DNA of 64,000 nucleotides, from NCBI GenBank assembly GCA_002401685.1, contig NVTU01000001.1, forward strand, positions 34,672 to 98,671. Direction: 5' to 3'. The notes below the pieces were generated by a model. That model was not told the DNA's origin. It made no database searches and was given only the letters and a program-made list of their open reading frames with translations. Position 1 is the first letter of the stretch. Every line of letters starts with the position of its first letter. This stretch comes from Kordiimonadales bacterium. Its GTDB lineage: Bacteria > Pseudomonadota > Alphaproteobacteria > Sphingomonadales > Kordiimonadaceae. Made by a program: the position numbers and the translations under genes. This document shows positions 33,796 through 42,982 of the stretch, piece after piece.

Positions 33796-36270
33796 CTAGT
33801 CCGCATCCAGTGCTTTGGCGATTTTCCCTGCCAAATTCTGGAAGTGAATGCCAGACATTGTCGACGCGTTTTTAGACCCTACGCGGCTAAGCTGCTTCTC
33901 CAGCGTTACCAGCGTGGAACGGCAAAGCGCGCGGTAATCATCGCTCACCTTGTCATCGCCGCTAGACGGCGCTTCAACACCTGCGATAAGCAGATTCACC
34001 ATTGATGCCTGAAGCCGACGACGGAAAGCAGAAACATCAGGGTTACGCTTCCGTGCCTCTTCAAACACGGCCGACCTAACATCTGAGAATAGCTCAACTG
34101 GGCTGTAAGTCTCGATGCCACCAGCGCGGAATGTGACCATACGGTCAATGCGCCGTGCAGACAAAAGCTGGCCAAGTGGCCGCGTGCCAAAGCGCGTGAC
34201 TGCATCCAGGTAGAAATCGTAGCCAACACGCTTCAGTACTTCTTTATTCTTCCAGAAAGCTGGAAGTTTAAAGGCATACTTTGCGATATAGGCAAACGCC
34301 TCTTTCTGCTTATCCATCGGGTAGGATGTGTAAACATCGGTGTCGGCATGGCCCTGAGCAAGCTCGTTGCGGTAAACCGCAGAACCAACATATTTGGTCA
34401 CGTGGCCAAGCTCGCGGGCATACTGAGATGCAAGCGCGCCGTAGGCTACGCGTACTTCCGCGTATGTTTTTCCGTCTTCGTAGGAAGCAGCGTCGACGAC
34501 ATTTGCCATAATACGCTCAAGGTTTTTCATACCCAGCAGGCTGGCTTCCATTGCATCATCACCGATATCTTCGGTTTGAATGCGCGGATCATAAGCAAGA
34601 CCAGCTGAGTAAGAATCCCAGCGCAACGCCTTGTTGGTTAGCTGGCGATCAGCAATTTTGTTAAGCAACGGCACTTCATCGTCAGCGGAAAGATCACCCG
34701 CGAACTCTTTATAACCCCATTCAACAGCGAAGTTATCATAAGGGCCGGTCACATAATCAATCGGCGATACACCGTCTTCTGGCTGCATCACATAATTGAA
34801 GCGCGCGTAATCCATAATGGAAGATGCAACACCGTTTTTGGCAACGAAGGCCGGGTCACGCAATTGCGCAACCGTATAAGCGTTTGAGCCAATGAAGTTA
34901 TGGTGCAGGCCAATTGAGTGCCCTACTTCGTGTGCCACAACAAACCGTACCAAATCAGACATGACATCATCCGGCAGTGGTAGTGATTTAGCGCGTGGGT
35001 CGGTAGCGCCGGCTTGAGCGAAATACCATTCTTCCAAAAGCTTCAGCACATTATGGTACATGCGCACATCAGCTTCGATGATCTCACCCGTACGCGGATC
35101 GGCCACATGCGGGCCATTGGCGTTTGGAATGTTGGATGGTACCCAACGAATTACAGCGTAACGCGCATCTTCCGGGTCCCAGTCAGGATCTTCTTCAACT
35201 GTCGGTGCCATCTTGGCAACGATGCCATTTTTAAAACCAGCTTTTTCGAAAGCAGATTGCCAAAATTCAATACCTTCACGTACGGCTTCAATGTAGCGCG
35301 TTGGCGTACCACGATCGATATACCAGGTGATCGGCTTCTTCGGCTCGCTCATCGCGGCAGATGGGTCTTTCTTCTCAAGCCGCCAGCGTTTGATATAGCG
35401 CCGGGTATCTACTTTGTTTTTGTCACCGCTGAAATCAGCATAGCGGGCATCAAAGAAACCAACACGGTGGTTATAATGGCGCGGCTTCATTAGATCGTCC
35501 GGCAGAGCGAAAATAGAATGGCGGATTTCCGCCGTGATGTTCTCTGTTTTTTTGCCGTTCTTGCGTGTGAAGCGACCAAGCACGCGGGCTTCGACGTTGC
35601 GCTCAAAGGATTTAACATTTTTGATGATGGAAACTTTTGCGTCCATCTTATCGTCGCGCATACCCTCAAGGCCTTTGACCTTACCCATGAAAATGGAGGT
35701 AACCTCGATAACCGGTGTTTTATCTTCGCCGAAAGTAACAATTGGCAATTTCGCGAGGACAGCGTCCAGATCAGATGCGTCCACCACAAACGTCTCAGGC
35801 TCACCTGCTTTTGAGATCACTGAGTAATCGCGACCGCGCAGGATAATGTCATCATTGATGCGTTCAAAATATACATATTGGCGCGAGCTGTCGGCGCTGA
35901 TCAGGCCTTTTTTGGTCTGGATACCAGCAACTTTTACCTGCCACACAAATTCGCGGCCAAGTTGGTCCGCAGGGATTTCGAAATAGGCTTTATTATCAAC
36001 AAGGTGGGTCGTAAAGACACCGGTACGGGTGATCGCCTTTTCAGTGATTACGTCTTCGTACTTTTTAATCTTCGACTTTTTCTTTTTATCTTTTTTGTTG
36101 TCTTTATCGTCGCCGTTCTCTTCAGCGCCTTCTTTTTTCTCGTCGTCCTGCTTTTTAGGGGCCTTTTCATCCATAAAGGCGCGGCTTTCGCCGAAATCAG
36201 AAGCGGTTGCAGATACCGCAGATAGTGCCAGCAGACTAGTGACGCATGCCAGCTTAATGACGTTAACCAT
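33796..36270 (-). CDS. exported zinc-dependent metalloprotease (DUF5117/DUF4953-like)
   Basis: The 824-residue protein has a signal peptide (KLACVTSLLALSAVSATAS), then a highly charged Lys/Glu/Asp linker (KKDKKKKSKIKKYED). The N-terminal domain of the DUF5117/DUF5118 type follows, then the catalytic motif HEVGHSIGLHHNF, an HExGHxxGxxHN metzincin-like zinc site, and SSIMDYARFNYV, a Met-turn-like segment. The C-terminal half is the DUF4953-like region. ATG 36270 is chosen because GGGAGGAAAGT precedes it and the signal peptide then begins the protein. Substrates of this family are not established. It is monocistronic with its own terminator. Confidence 0.88.
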   Translation of the reverse strand: MVNVIKLACVTSLLALSAVSATASDFGESRAFMDEKAPKKQDDEKKEGAEENGDDKDNKKDKKKKSKIKKYEDVITEKAITRTGVFTTHLVDNKAYFEIPADQLGREFVWQVKVAGIQTKKGLISADSSRQYVYFERINDDIILRGRDYSVISKAGEPETFVVDASDLDAVLAKLPIVTFGEDKTPVIEVTSIFMGKVKGLEGMRDDKMDAKVSIIKNVKSFERNVEARVLGRFTRKNGKKTENITAEIRHSIFALPDDLMKPRHYNHRVGFFDARYADFSGDKNKVDTRRYIKRWRLEKKDPSAAMSEPKKPITWYIDRGTPTRYIEAVREGIEFWQSAFEKAGFKNGIVAKMAPTVEEDPDWDPEDARYAVIRWVPSNIPNANGPHVADPRTGEIIEADVRMYHNVLKLLEEWYFAQAGATDPRAKSLPLPDDVMSDLVRFVVAHEVGHSIGLHHNFIGSNAYTVAQLRDPAFVAKNGVASSIMDYARFNYVMQPEDGVSPIDYVTGPYDNFAVEWGYKEFAGDLSADDEVPLLNKIADRQLTNKALRWDSYSAGLAYDPRIQTEDIGDDAMEASLLGMKNLERIMANVVDAASYEDGKTYAEVRVAYGALASQYARELGHVTKYVGSAVYRNELAQGHADTDVYTSYPMDKQKEAFAYIAKYAFKLPAFWKNKEVLKRVGYDFYLDAVTRFGTRPLGQLLSARRIDRMVTFRAGGIETYSPVELFSDVRSAVFEEARKRNPDVSAFRRRLQASMVNLLIAGVEAPSSGDDKVSDDYRALCRSTLVTLEKQLSRVGSKNASTMSGIHFQNLAGKIAKALDAD

Positions 36271-36429
36271 ACTTTCCTCCCAAGACTTTGGTTTATTCAA
36301 GTTTAGCTTCTAATTTTAAAAGGACCCCTTGGAAAGAAGTTTCGGCCGAAACTAAACTTTTGGGATAGCCGTTCGCACCTAAAAATTAGATACTTAGCCA
36401 ATACAGGAAGAAAGAGCATACGGTGAGGT

Positions 36430-37377
36430 TCAACTGTTGGGCTTTTCCATGTTTATGTCAGCCAAAGCCAAGCTTTCCACGGTAAGCTGCTCCCGACAAG
36501 AGGAACAAACCGCAATCGCCTGCAGCGCCTGCTTGCAGGGCTTATGCTCAAGCGTCAGTGACGGCGTGCGACCCCCACCAAAACATTCCTCACCCCATTG
36601 CAGTAGGAACAGAAGGATGGGGTACAAGTCTAGCCCTTTGCTGGTTAGCTTATAATCGAACCTCTCAGGATTTTGCTGATACGCTTTTTTTGTGAAAAGC
36701 TTCTTCTCAATCAGCCAATTGAGCCGAGTTGTTAGAATGTTTGTAGAGACACTGGTCTCCTTCAAAAATCCGTCATAGCGGCTGATGCCCATAAAGGCCG
36801 CCCGCAGCATCAAGGTCGACCAGCGGTCGCCAAATATCTCCGATATCTCATCAAACAGCATGGTCCCACCGGACCGCGACTTTGCCAGCCCCGCCTGCCT
36901 CCGCCGTTTCATATAGCCTGCAGCGCCTTGATTGGCATGCGCGGTCAGCGAACGGGTAACATCAATCGCCTGCACTTCTTCACTACAGTGTCCACACACA
37001 CAGATCGGCGACATATTCTGACCACAGGACCGGTGGTGTAATTTTACTGAAATACGGTCCGGACCAGCGTTCCATGCCTGCTCCCAACGCAACATCATCA
37101 GCGCAACCGGGAACAAAGCCGCCCCCTTTTCATCAAGGATATACTCGTAGCGCTTAGGCTTTTCGTAATAGAGCCGTTTTTTCAATACACCTGCTGCCAC
37201 AAGTTTTTTAAGGCGGGTACTGATCACGGCTTTCATCAAGCCCGTGATGCGCTGAAACGCATCAAATCGACGCGTTCCAAGCCATACGCTCTCCATCAAC
37301 AGTAACGTTGGCGCATCACAAATGATGTCTACCGCTTTCCAAATTGCATCTGGCTGCGGTTTAGAATCTAGGGTCAC
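36430..37377 (-). CDS. tandem HxlR-type winged-helix regulator with Cys-rich tails
   Basis: The 315-residue protein is two HxlR-like winged-helix domains in one chain. Half 1 includes FQRITGLMKAVISTRLKKLV and half 2 includes GDRWSTLMLRAAFMGISRYD followed by ILTTRLNWLIEKKLF. Each is followed by a short Cys-bearing tail (CVCGHCSEEVQAIDV; CSSCREQLTVESLAL). HxlR proteins normally act as dimers of a single about 110-residue domain, so this is a covalent pseudo-dimer, and the CxxC-type pairs could bind metal or sense redox state. GTG 37377 is the likely start. It is divergent from a thiolase operon whose promoter carries a 19-bp motif also present before the second thiolase. Confidence 0.82.
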   Translation of the reverse strand: MTLDSKPQPDAIWKAVDIICDAPTLLLMESVWLGTRRFDAFQRITGLMKAVISTRLKKLVAAGVLKKRLYYEKPKRYEYILDEKGAALFPVALMMLRWEQAWNAGPDRISVKLHHRSCGQNMSPICVCGHCSEEVQAIDVTRSLTAHANQGAAGYMKRRRQAGLAKSRSGGTMLFDEISEIFGDRWSTLMLRAAFMGISRYDGFLKETSVSTNILTTRLNWLIEKKLFTKKAYQQNPERFDYKLTSKGLDLYPILLFLLQWGEECFGGGRTPSLTLEHKPCKQALQAIAVCSSCREQLTVESLALADINMEKPNS

Positions 37378-37496
37378 GATCTCTGGCTCCGTGGCTTAGT
37401 TATGTTCTGTTGATAGAGGAAGGTACTGCCCTTGTCTATCAAGCCATGCGTTCACCTGCAGTTTACAAGAAGGCTTGACTGATCGGCCACTTAGAT

Positions 37497-37515
37497 TAAG
37501 TATTGTTATGCAAGT
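37497..37515. promoter_or_regulatory. shared 19-bp promoter motif, copy 1
   Basis: TAAGTATTGTTATGCAAGT lies 22 bp upstream of the first thiolase and in the divergent spacer with the HxlR gene. The identical sequence recurs upstream of the second thiolase at 41111. Confidence 0.65.
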
Positions 37516-37536
37516 CACTAGGCAATTGGATACAAA

Positions 37537-38727
37537 ATGGACGCTTATATTTATGATGCGGTGCGAACCGCCAGAGGAGCAGCACACCCGCAAGGTGGCC
37601 TAGCTGGCGTAAAACCACACGCCCTACTCAAAACCACACTAACGGCACTAAAGGCGCGAAACGTAGATACTGCCGCGCCGTCCGAACTGATTATAGGCTG
37701 CGTGACACAAACAGGTGAGCAAGGCGGCCACATTGCCCGAACAGCAGCGATACTCGCAGACCTACCGACGAGCACGTCTGCTATGATGCTCAATAATTTT
37801 TGCTGTTCTGGCCTTGATGCATGCCAGATAGCAGGCCTTAAAACTGCCGCTACACACGAGCTTATTTACGCTGGCGGCGTGGAAAGCATGTCCCGCGTTG
37901 CCGCTTTTTCCGATAAAGGGCCTTATTATTCTGACCCGGAGACCATGCAAGCTGCCAGTTTTGCACCGTTATGGATCAGCGCCGACTTTGTTGCCACGTC
38001 GTACGATATCAGCCGGGTCGACGCCGATACTTACGCAGTGCAGTCCCAGCAGAAAGCGGCAATAGCGCAGGCTGAAAAACGCGCGAACGGTTCCATCATA
38101 CCGGTAGAAACCCCGACAGGTATTTTTGAAGTAGATGAGACACCTCGCCCAAACACCACTCAGGAAAGGCTTGCTAAACTCGATACTCTTCATGAAAAGT
38201 TTGGCCCCCCGAGCATTGACGCGTCTTTCCTGAAAAAACATCCATCGCATGCGGTGGTTTCTCACATCCACCATGTGGGAAGTGCGCCGAGCCTGGCAGA
38301 CGCCGCAGCCTTGGTCTTGATTGGCTCCGCAGAGGCAGGTCAAGCGAACCGCTTGAAGCCGCGCGCCAGAATACTTTCCGTCGCCAATGCAGCCGCAGAC
38401 CCCTTGCTGTCCTTAACCGGCGGCATCGACGCCGCTAAAGTCGCACTGACCCGGGCAGGCCTGAAAGCTGGTGATATCGATCTCTACGAATTTAACGAAG
38501 CCTACGCCGCCGTCTGCCTGCTATTCCAAAAGGAGCTTGGCATCGACCCTGCCACAATGAATGTAAATGGCGGCGCTATTGCACTTGGCCACCCAATGGG
38601 TGCCACAGGGGCCATCTTAATCGGCACAATTTTAGATGAACTAGAACGCCGCGGCCAATCAACCGGCCTTATTTCACTGTCTGGCGCCGCAGGGCTTGGC
38701 AGCGCCATGATTATCGAACGGGTATAA
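37537..38727 (+). CDS. acetyl-CoA acetyltransferase family protein (thiolase) with Ser in place of the second catalytic Cys
   Basis: The 396-residue protein has the thiolase nucleophile region NNFCCSGLDACQIAG and the His motif GGAIALGHPMGATGA. The C-terminal signature reads GLISLSGAAGLGSA, which fits the thiolase C-terminal pattern at every position except the catalytic Cys, here Ser (codon TCT, one base from TGT). That residue is the general base for thiolysis or condensation, so activity may be altered. The following gene starts 1 bp after its stop. The divergent HxlR regulator and second thiolase nearby suggest a degradative role on an unknown CoA ester. Confidence 0.88.
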   Translation: MDAYIYDAVRTARGAAHPQGGLAGVKPHALLKTTLTALKARNVDTAAPSELIIGCVTQTGEQGGHIARTAAILADLPTSTSAMMLNNFCCSGLDACQIAGLKTAATHELIYAGGVESMSRVAAFSDKGPYYSDPETMQAASFAPLWISADFVATSYDISRVDADTYAVQSQQKAAIAQAEKRANGSIIPVETPTGIFEVDETPRPNTTQERLAKLDTLHEKFGPPSIDASFLKKHPSHAVVSHIHHVGSAPSLADAAALVLIGSAEAGQANRLKPRARILSVANAAADPLLSLTGGIDAAKVALTRAGLKAGDIDLYEFNEAYAAVCLLFQKELGIDPATMNVNGGAIALGHPMGATGAILIGTILDELERRGQSTGLISLSGAAGLGSAMIIERV

Positions 38728-38728
38728 A

Positions 38729-39520
38729 ATGACTATTTCAATTTCCACATTATTTGCTACCAGCTTGGGTGTCTCAGCAGGAATTTTTCTTCTAGTTTGG
38801 GCCATCAGTGTTTTGAAAAAAGATGCCAGTATTGTTGATATCCTTTGGGGGCCTGCCTGTGCCGTCCCCGGCATCACAGCTTACTGGGTTGCAGGCACGG
38901 GCCACCCGCAGCAACTATTGCTCGTGACGCTTGTCAGCATTTGGGCCGTGCGTCTCTCGCTTTATTTGGCAAAACGCAATCTGCCACACGGTGAAGATTA
39001 CCGCTATGTACGCATGCGCAAACGGTCCAAGAGCGATACAGCCTTCATTTTCAAAAGCCTGTGGTACGTGTTTGGCATGCAGCTTGTTATTTCATGGATT
39101 ATTTCGCTGCCGGTTCAACTGGGTATAATCGGCTTGGAAGGCGACAGCATAAGCACCTTGGCGTATGTTGGCGCAGCGTTATGGTTGCTCGGCTTTGGCT
39201 TTGAAACGATCGGTGACCACCAGTTAACCCAGTTTAAAAAGAACCCTTCGAATATGGGTAAACTGATGACAACAGGCCTCTGGGCATGGACCCGCCACCC
39301 GAATTACTTTGGCGACAGCATGGTCTGGACGGGGCTTACTGTCATCGCGTTCGCAGCGCCTTACGGCATATACACTATCGTCAGCCCGCTACTGATGGCT
39401 CTGTTCCTTGTTAAAGTCAGCGGGAAAGCATTGACGGAACGCCACATGGTGGAGAAATACCCAGAGTATGAAGCTTATAAAGCCTCTACGAGCGGCTTTA
39501 TCCCGATGCCGCCAAAATAA
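38729..39520 (+). CDS. DUF1295 family membrane protein (steroid 5-alpha-reductase-like)
   Basis: The 263-residue integral membrane protein has about seven helices and the DUF1295 signature TTGLWAWTRHPNYFGDSMVWTG split over residues near 190-210. It also has DASIVDILWGPACAVPG near the N-terminus and a C-terminal EKYPEYEAYKASTSGFIPM. Homologous folds include steroid 5-alpha-reductases and isoprenylcysteine methyltransferases, so a reductase or methyltransferase on a lipid substrate is possible. It starts 1 bp after the thiolase stop, forming a two-gene operon closed by a strong terminator. Confidence 0.88.
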   Translation: MTISISTLFATSLGVSAGIFLLVWAISVLKKDASIVDILWGPACAVPGITAYWVAGTGHPQQLLLVTLVSIWAVRLSLYLAKRNLPHGEDYRYVRMRKRSKSDTAFIFKSLWYVFGMQLVISWIISLPVQLGIIGLEGDSISTLAYVGAALWLLGFGFETIGDHQLTQFKKNPSNMGKLMTTGLWAWTRHPNYFGDSMVWTGLTVIAFAAPYGIYTIVSPLLMALFLVKVSGKALTERHMVEKYPEYEAYKASTSGFIPMPPK

Positions 39521-39545
39521 GGCGATACGGCTGAGGCATAAACAG

Positions 39546-39574
39546 AAAAGGCTCCCAAATAGGGAGCCTTTTTT
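39546..39574 (+). terminator. bidirectional intrinsic terminator
   Basis: AAAAGGCTCCC and GGGAGCCTTTTTT form a perfect stem with T-runs on both strands. It closes both the DUF1295 operon and the convergent carotenoid oxygenase gene. Confidence 0.9.
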
Positions 39575-39591
39575 CATAAGAGCAACCGCAG

Positions 39592-41058
39592 TTAGCTTGT
39601 CTGGCGGATTTCGTCCCCGTTCGCCCATGTGGCGTGCGTGCCGCTTGATATCCTGTGCGGCAACATAATCCGGCACACCGGCCCGTCTTCGAACTTTTTG
39701 GCATCAATCAATACGCACTCTGTCCGGTCGACTTTCATATCAGTGATAAAGCTCACCAAATAGCCGTCGTCTTCATCCACCGCTCCGATGCGGGGCACAA
39801 ACGGCGCTTCACTGCCGTACCGGTCTTCACCAAACATCAATGTTTGTTTCCCGCCAGTTTCCATATCGTGCTTCACTAGGCCTTCAAAAAGGAACCACCC
39901 TTTTTTAGGCTTTGCACTGTAGATGTACCTGTTTTTGCGCCCGGCATATTTCTGATTAATCATGCCGAATTCCAGCACTTCATCATCCAAGTCTTCTTCA
40001 GTGGTTTCGCCGGTTTTCAAATTAAAGCGCCAGCGGTGCAGCCGCGTCTGCAAGCTGTTCAGATCAACAAGAGACATCAGCGTTGCATAGCGTTTGGGTT
40101 GATCTTTCAACGGTTCAGGCATCGGGTTCCCTTGAAAATAACCCTCTAGCACAAGCTCGTCGCCTTCTTCGTAAGCATTGAGCCAGTGCAGAACATACGT
40201 TGGTTTGGCTTCAAACCACTGGATATCTTCTGGGCCGCCCATACGCGGCACCACTGCAAAGCGGGAAGGCTTGCTATCGTCGTAACACGGCAGGTGAATG
40301 CCTTGCTCCATCATCTCTGGTATCCAGGCCATCGGCAGATCATTCAGGATCGCGTAGTTTTCCGAGAAGGCCATGTCATGCGGCAATCGCGGGCCCGGTA
40401 ATTCTATGGGAATATAGTTCTTAAGCTTGTTATCGGCCCCCACCACACCGTAGTGCATATAAGGCGGATATTTTGAATAGTTGAAAAACAGCATCTCGCC
40501 GGTATTTACATCGACTTTTGGGTGCGCAGAAATGCCGTCAATCGGCGTCCAGCTTTCAATGCCAAGCTGCTCAAGTGTGTAAGGGTCGAGCCGGTAGCCT
40601 TCGCCGCACATAAAGAAAGTAGACAATACTTTACCGGCATGCACCACAACATCCGTTGAAGAGGCATCCTTCAAACCGTCCTGAACGCATTCGCCAGGCC
40701 GCTTTGATTTAACCGGGTAGGCTGTCCAACCGGCCCAAAGAGATTCACCAGCTTCTTGCTCGGCCTCAAAACCGCGTGTTCGGACATAACGATTACGGTA
40801 TTCTGCTTTCCCGTCCTTAAACGACATCATATGCAGCATCCCGTCACCGTCAAACGGATGGTAGCGGCCATGGGGCTGGTGCAGCGGATTTTCAGTGTTA
40901 CGCAAATATACACCGTCAATGTCCGTTGGAATGGTGCCGATCACCTCCATATCAGTCGCGTTAAATTCTTCGTGCGCGGGTGCCCAAGGACCGTTCATAT
41001 AAGGATGGTCATTTTCCTTAATCGACGATTTAAATTCTTTAATCAGCGTGGCGGCCAT
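39592..41058 (-). CDS. carotenoid oxygenase family protein
   Basis: The 488-residue protein belongs to the RPE65/carotenoid cleavage and stilbene dioxygenase family. The N-terminal IPTDIDGVYLRNTENPLHQP and HPFDGDGMLHMM, then candidate iron ligands ISAHPKVD, LPHDMAFSENYAI, YVLHWLNAYEEGDE and C-terminal SSGTHATW, give the four-His iron site. A CAGGAGC ribosome-binding site lies just upstream of ATG 41058. It would cleave a conjugated double bond with O2. The neighbouring thiolases could process the resulting fragments; the actual substrate (carotenoid, apocarotenoid or stilbene-like) cannot be read from the sequence. Confidence 0.9.
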   Translation of the reverse strand: MAATLIKEFKSSIKENDHPYMNGPWAPAHEEFNATDMEVIGTIPTDIDGVYLRNTENPLHQPHGRYHPFDGDGMLHMMSFKDGKAEYRNRYVRTRGFEAEQEAGESLWAGWTAYPVKSKRPGECVQDGLKDASSTDVVVHAGKVLSTFFMCGEGYRLDPYTLEQLGIESWTPIDGISAHPKVDVNTGEMLFFNYSKYPPYMHYGVVGADNKLKNYIPIELPGPRLPHDMAFSENYAILNDLPMAWIPEMMEQGIHLPCYDDSKPSRFAVVPRMGGPEDIQWFEAKPTYVLHWLNAYEEGDELVLEGYFQGNPMPEPLKDQPKRYATLMSLVDLNSLQTRLHRWRFNLKTGETTEEDLDDEVLEFGMINQKYAGRKNRYIYSAKPKKGWFLFEGLVKHDMETGGKQTLMFGEDRYGSEAPFVPRIGAVDEDDGYLVSFITDMKVDRTECVLIDAKKFEDGPVCRIMLPHRISSGTHATWANGDEIRQTS

Positions 41059-41110
41059 GAGTGCTCCTGCTTTTCTATCTGTATTGTATCATTGACCTGA
41101 TCATAGATAG

Positions 41111-41129
41111 TAAGTATTGTTATGCAAGT
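41111..41129. promoter_or_regulatory. shared 19-bp promoter motif, copy 2
   Basis: TAAGTATTGTTATGCAAGT is identical to copy 1 and lies 26 bp upstream of the second thiolase, in the divergent spacer with the carotenoid oxygenase gene. Confidence 0.65.
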
Positions 41130-41155
41130 AACTATTTCAAGTGGGGACGCAAAAC

Positions 41156-42385
41156 ATGGCAACGGACATTTTTATACTTGGCGGTGAGCAGACGGATTTT
41201 GCCAGAAATTGGAGCCGCGAAGGCTTATCAATATTCGACATGCTGTCACACTCGGTCCTTGATGCCTTAGAAAAAACCAAGATTGATGCCGCGGATATCG
41301 ATGTGGTTCATATTGGCAATTTCGTTGCTGAGCTGTTTGCGAACCAAGGGCTACTCGGTGGCTTTTTTGGCCATATTCACCCGGACTTTATCGGCACCCC
41401 GACAAGCCGTCATGAAGGTGCGTGTGCGTCTGGTTCCCTTGCCATTTTGGCCGCTATGGCTGATCTAAAAGCGGGTCATTATGATCTCGCCTGCGTTACC
41501 GGCGTTGAATATATGCGAAACGTGCCCGGCCAAACTGCCGCGGATTTCCTGGGAGCAGCGGCGTGGGCCAAGGTAGAGACAGACGAACGCCAATATGTCT
41601 GGCCGGCAATGTTCTCAGATCTCGCTGAGCAATATGACACGCGCTACGGGCTGGACCGTCGCCACCTTGCTGCAATTTCCCGGAAGAATTTTCAAAATGC
41701 CAAACGCAACCCCAATGCACAAAGCAGGAATTGGACATTCAGCAACGACAGTTTTGCCGCAAACGACGAAGAAAACCCAATTGTCGAAGGCTGGATGCGC
41801 CGCAGTGACTGCGGGCAAGTTACAGACGGTGCCGCGGTTATTTTTCTCGCAACAGAAAACCGTGCGCAAGCCTATGCAGATGCAAACGGTATTGCCCTTG
41901 ATAGCCTGCCGCGCATCAAAGGCTGGGGCCACACCACTGCCCCGATGAAACTTGCCACCAAATTTGAGCTGGCGCCCAGCGACGACTATATCTTCCCCCA
42001 AGTACGCAAAGCCATTACTGACGCCTATAAGCGCGCCAGCTTATCAGGCCCGGATATGCTTGACGGTATCGAAACACATGATTGCTTTTCCATCACCGAA
42101 TATATGGCCATTGAGCATTTCGGCATTACCGAACCCGGCAAAGCATGGCAAGCAATTGAGGAAGAGCGCCTGACGCCGGGCGGCAGCTTGCCAATGAACC
42201 CTTCTGGCGGCCTCATCGGACTTGGCCACCCTGTCGGCGCCACCGGCGTGCGTATGATGCTCGATGCAGCAAAACAAACAAGGGGTATGGCGGGCGACAT
42301 GCAGGTAGAACACGCTCGCACTTTTGCCACCTACAATGTTGGGGGTTCTGGCACGGCAAATGTCTGTTTCATCGTCGGGAACTAG
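41156..42385 (+). CDS. thiolase family protein, SCP2-thiolase type
   Basis: The 409-residue protein has the nucleophile region GACASGSLAILAAMADL (Cys) and GGLIGLGHPVGATGVRM (His). Its C-terminus reads YNVGGSGTANVCFIVG, as in SCP2/lipid-metabolism thiolases, which lack the second Cys signature of classical thiolases. ATG 41156 with GGGGAC upstream is chosen over the GTG at 41141. Such enzymes cleave branched or sterol side-chain 3-ketoacyl-CoAs. The shared promoter motif suggests co-regulation with the first thiolase operon. Confidence 0.88.
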   Translation: MATDIFILGGEQTDFARNWSREGLSIFDMLSHSVLDALEKTKIDAADIDVVHIGNFVAELFANQGLLGGFFGHIHPDFIGTPTSRHEGACASGSLAILAAMADLKAGHYDLACVTGVEYMRNVPGQTAADFLGAAAWAKVETDERQYVWPAMFSDLAEQYDTRYGLDRRHLAAISRKNFQNAKRNPNAQSRNWTFSNDSFAANDEENPIVEGWMRRSDCGQVTDGAAVIFLATENRAQAYADANGIALDSLPRIKGWGHTTAPMKLATKFELAPSDDYIFPQVRKAITDAYKRASLSGPDMLDGIETHDCFSITEYMAIEHFGITEPGKAWQAIEEERLTPGGSLPMNPSGGLIGLGHPVGATGVRMMLDAAKQTRGMAGDMQVEHARTFATYNVGGSGTANVCFIVGN

Positions 42386-42540
42386 TTCAGAATGAGTATC
42401 TAAAGAGCTCTTGGTTCAGGCACCACCACCTAAAGCAGGCTTCCGCCTTACGTAGCACTAAAACCTGCACCAGCTCGGTCATGAGGCCCTATCTGCAACA
42501 GGCCCCTGATGCTCTGCGCGCCAGCTAGCTTAAGAATACT

Positions 42541-42789
42541 TCAAAATTTTGGGGCTTGCACAATGTAAGCATCGATAGTGTTCTCACCCACAGCTTTGCT
42601 GGCTTCAAGCCGGTGAATACCGGCAACGAGAACATACCGGCCCTTCCCTTCGCGGACTCTAATGGGCTTCTGCTCCTCCCCGTTGAGCATATCTTCAACG
42701 ACACCGTCCAGCTTGCTTTGGTCCAGTTCCTTACGCCGCGCTGCTGGGATGTATATATCTTCTAGTTTCACTGCGACGGTCTTTAGCAT
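42541..42789 (-). CDS. standalone ParB/sulfiredoxin-like domain protein
   Basis: The 82-residue protein is only a ParB N-terminal-like fold: VAVKLEDIYIPAARR, then KPIRVREGKGRYVLVAGIHR and LEASKAVGENTIDAYIV. GIHRLEAS corresponds to the GERRxRA box of ParB. There is no DNA-binding helix-turn-helix or dimerisation domain, so it is not a partition protein by itself. ParB-like domains can be CTPases or kinases; the role here is unknown. Confidence 0.8.
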   Translation of the reverse strand: MLKTVAVKLEDIYIPAARRKELDQSKLDGVVEDMLNGEEQKPIRVREGKGRYVLVAGIHRLEASKAVGENTIDAYIVQAPKF

Positions 42790-42982
42790 TTATTATCCCT
42801 ATCTGATTCCATCGTTTCCACTTGTCACACGTTATGGGTATGCATTTTTGGAAACCTAAATGACGTTAACGCGATCGGGGGGAAATACCACCGCTTTCCG
42901 CCTCTAAGTATTCATTTTAATCCCAACGTGCGCAAAATGGGCTTGTCTCAATAATGTCGCCACCGTCCCGGACCATAAACGA

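Noticed and set aside
41156-42385. Second thiolase also lacking a catalytic Cys
   Set aside because: Its C-terminus NVGGSGTANV is the normal form for SCP2-type thiolases, so this is a family trait and not a defect.
42541-42789. Chromosome partitioning protein ParB
   Set aside because: Only the N-terminal ParB-like fold is present; DNA-binding and dimerisation domains and parA are missing.
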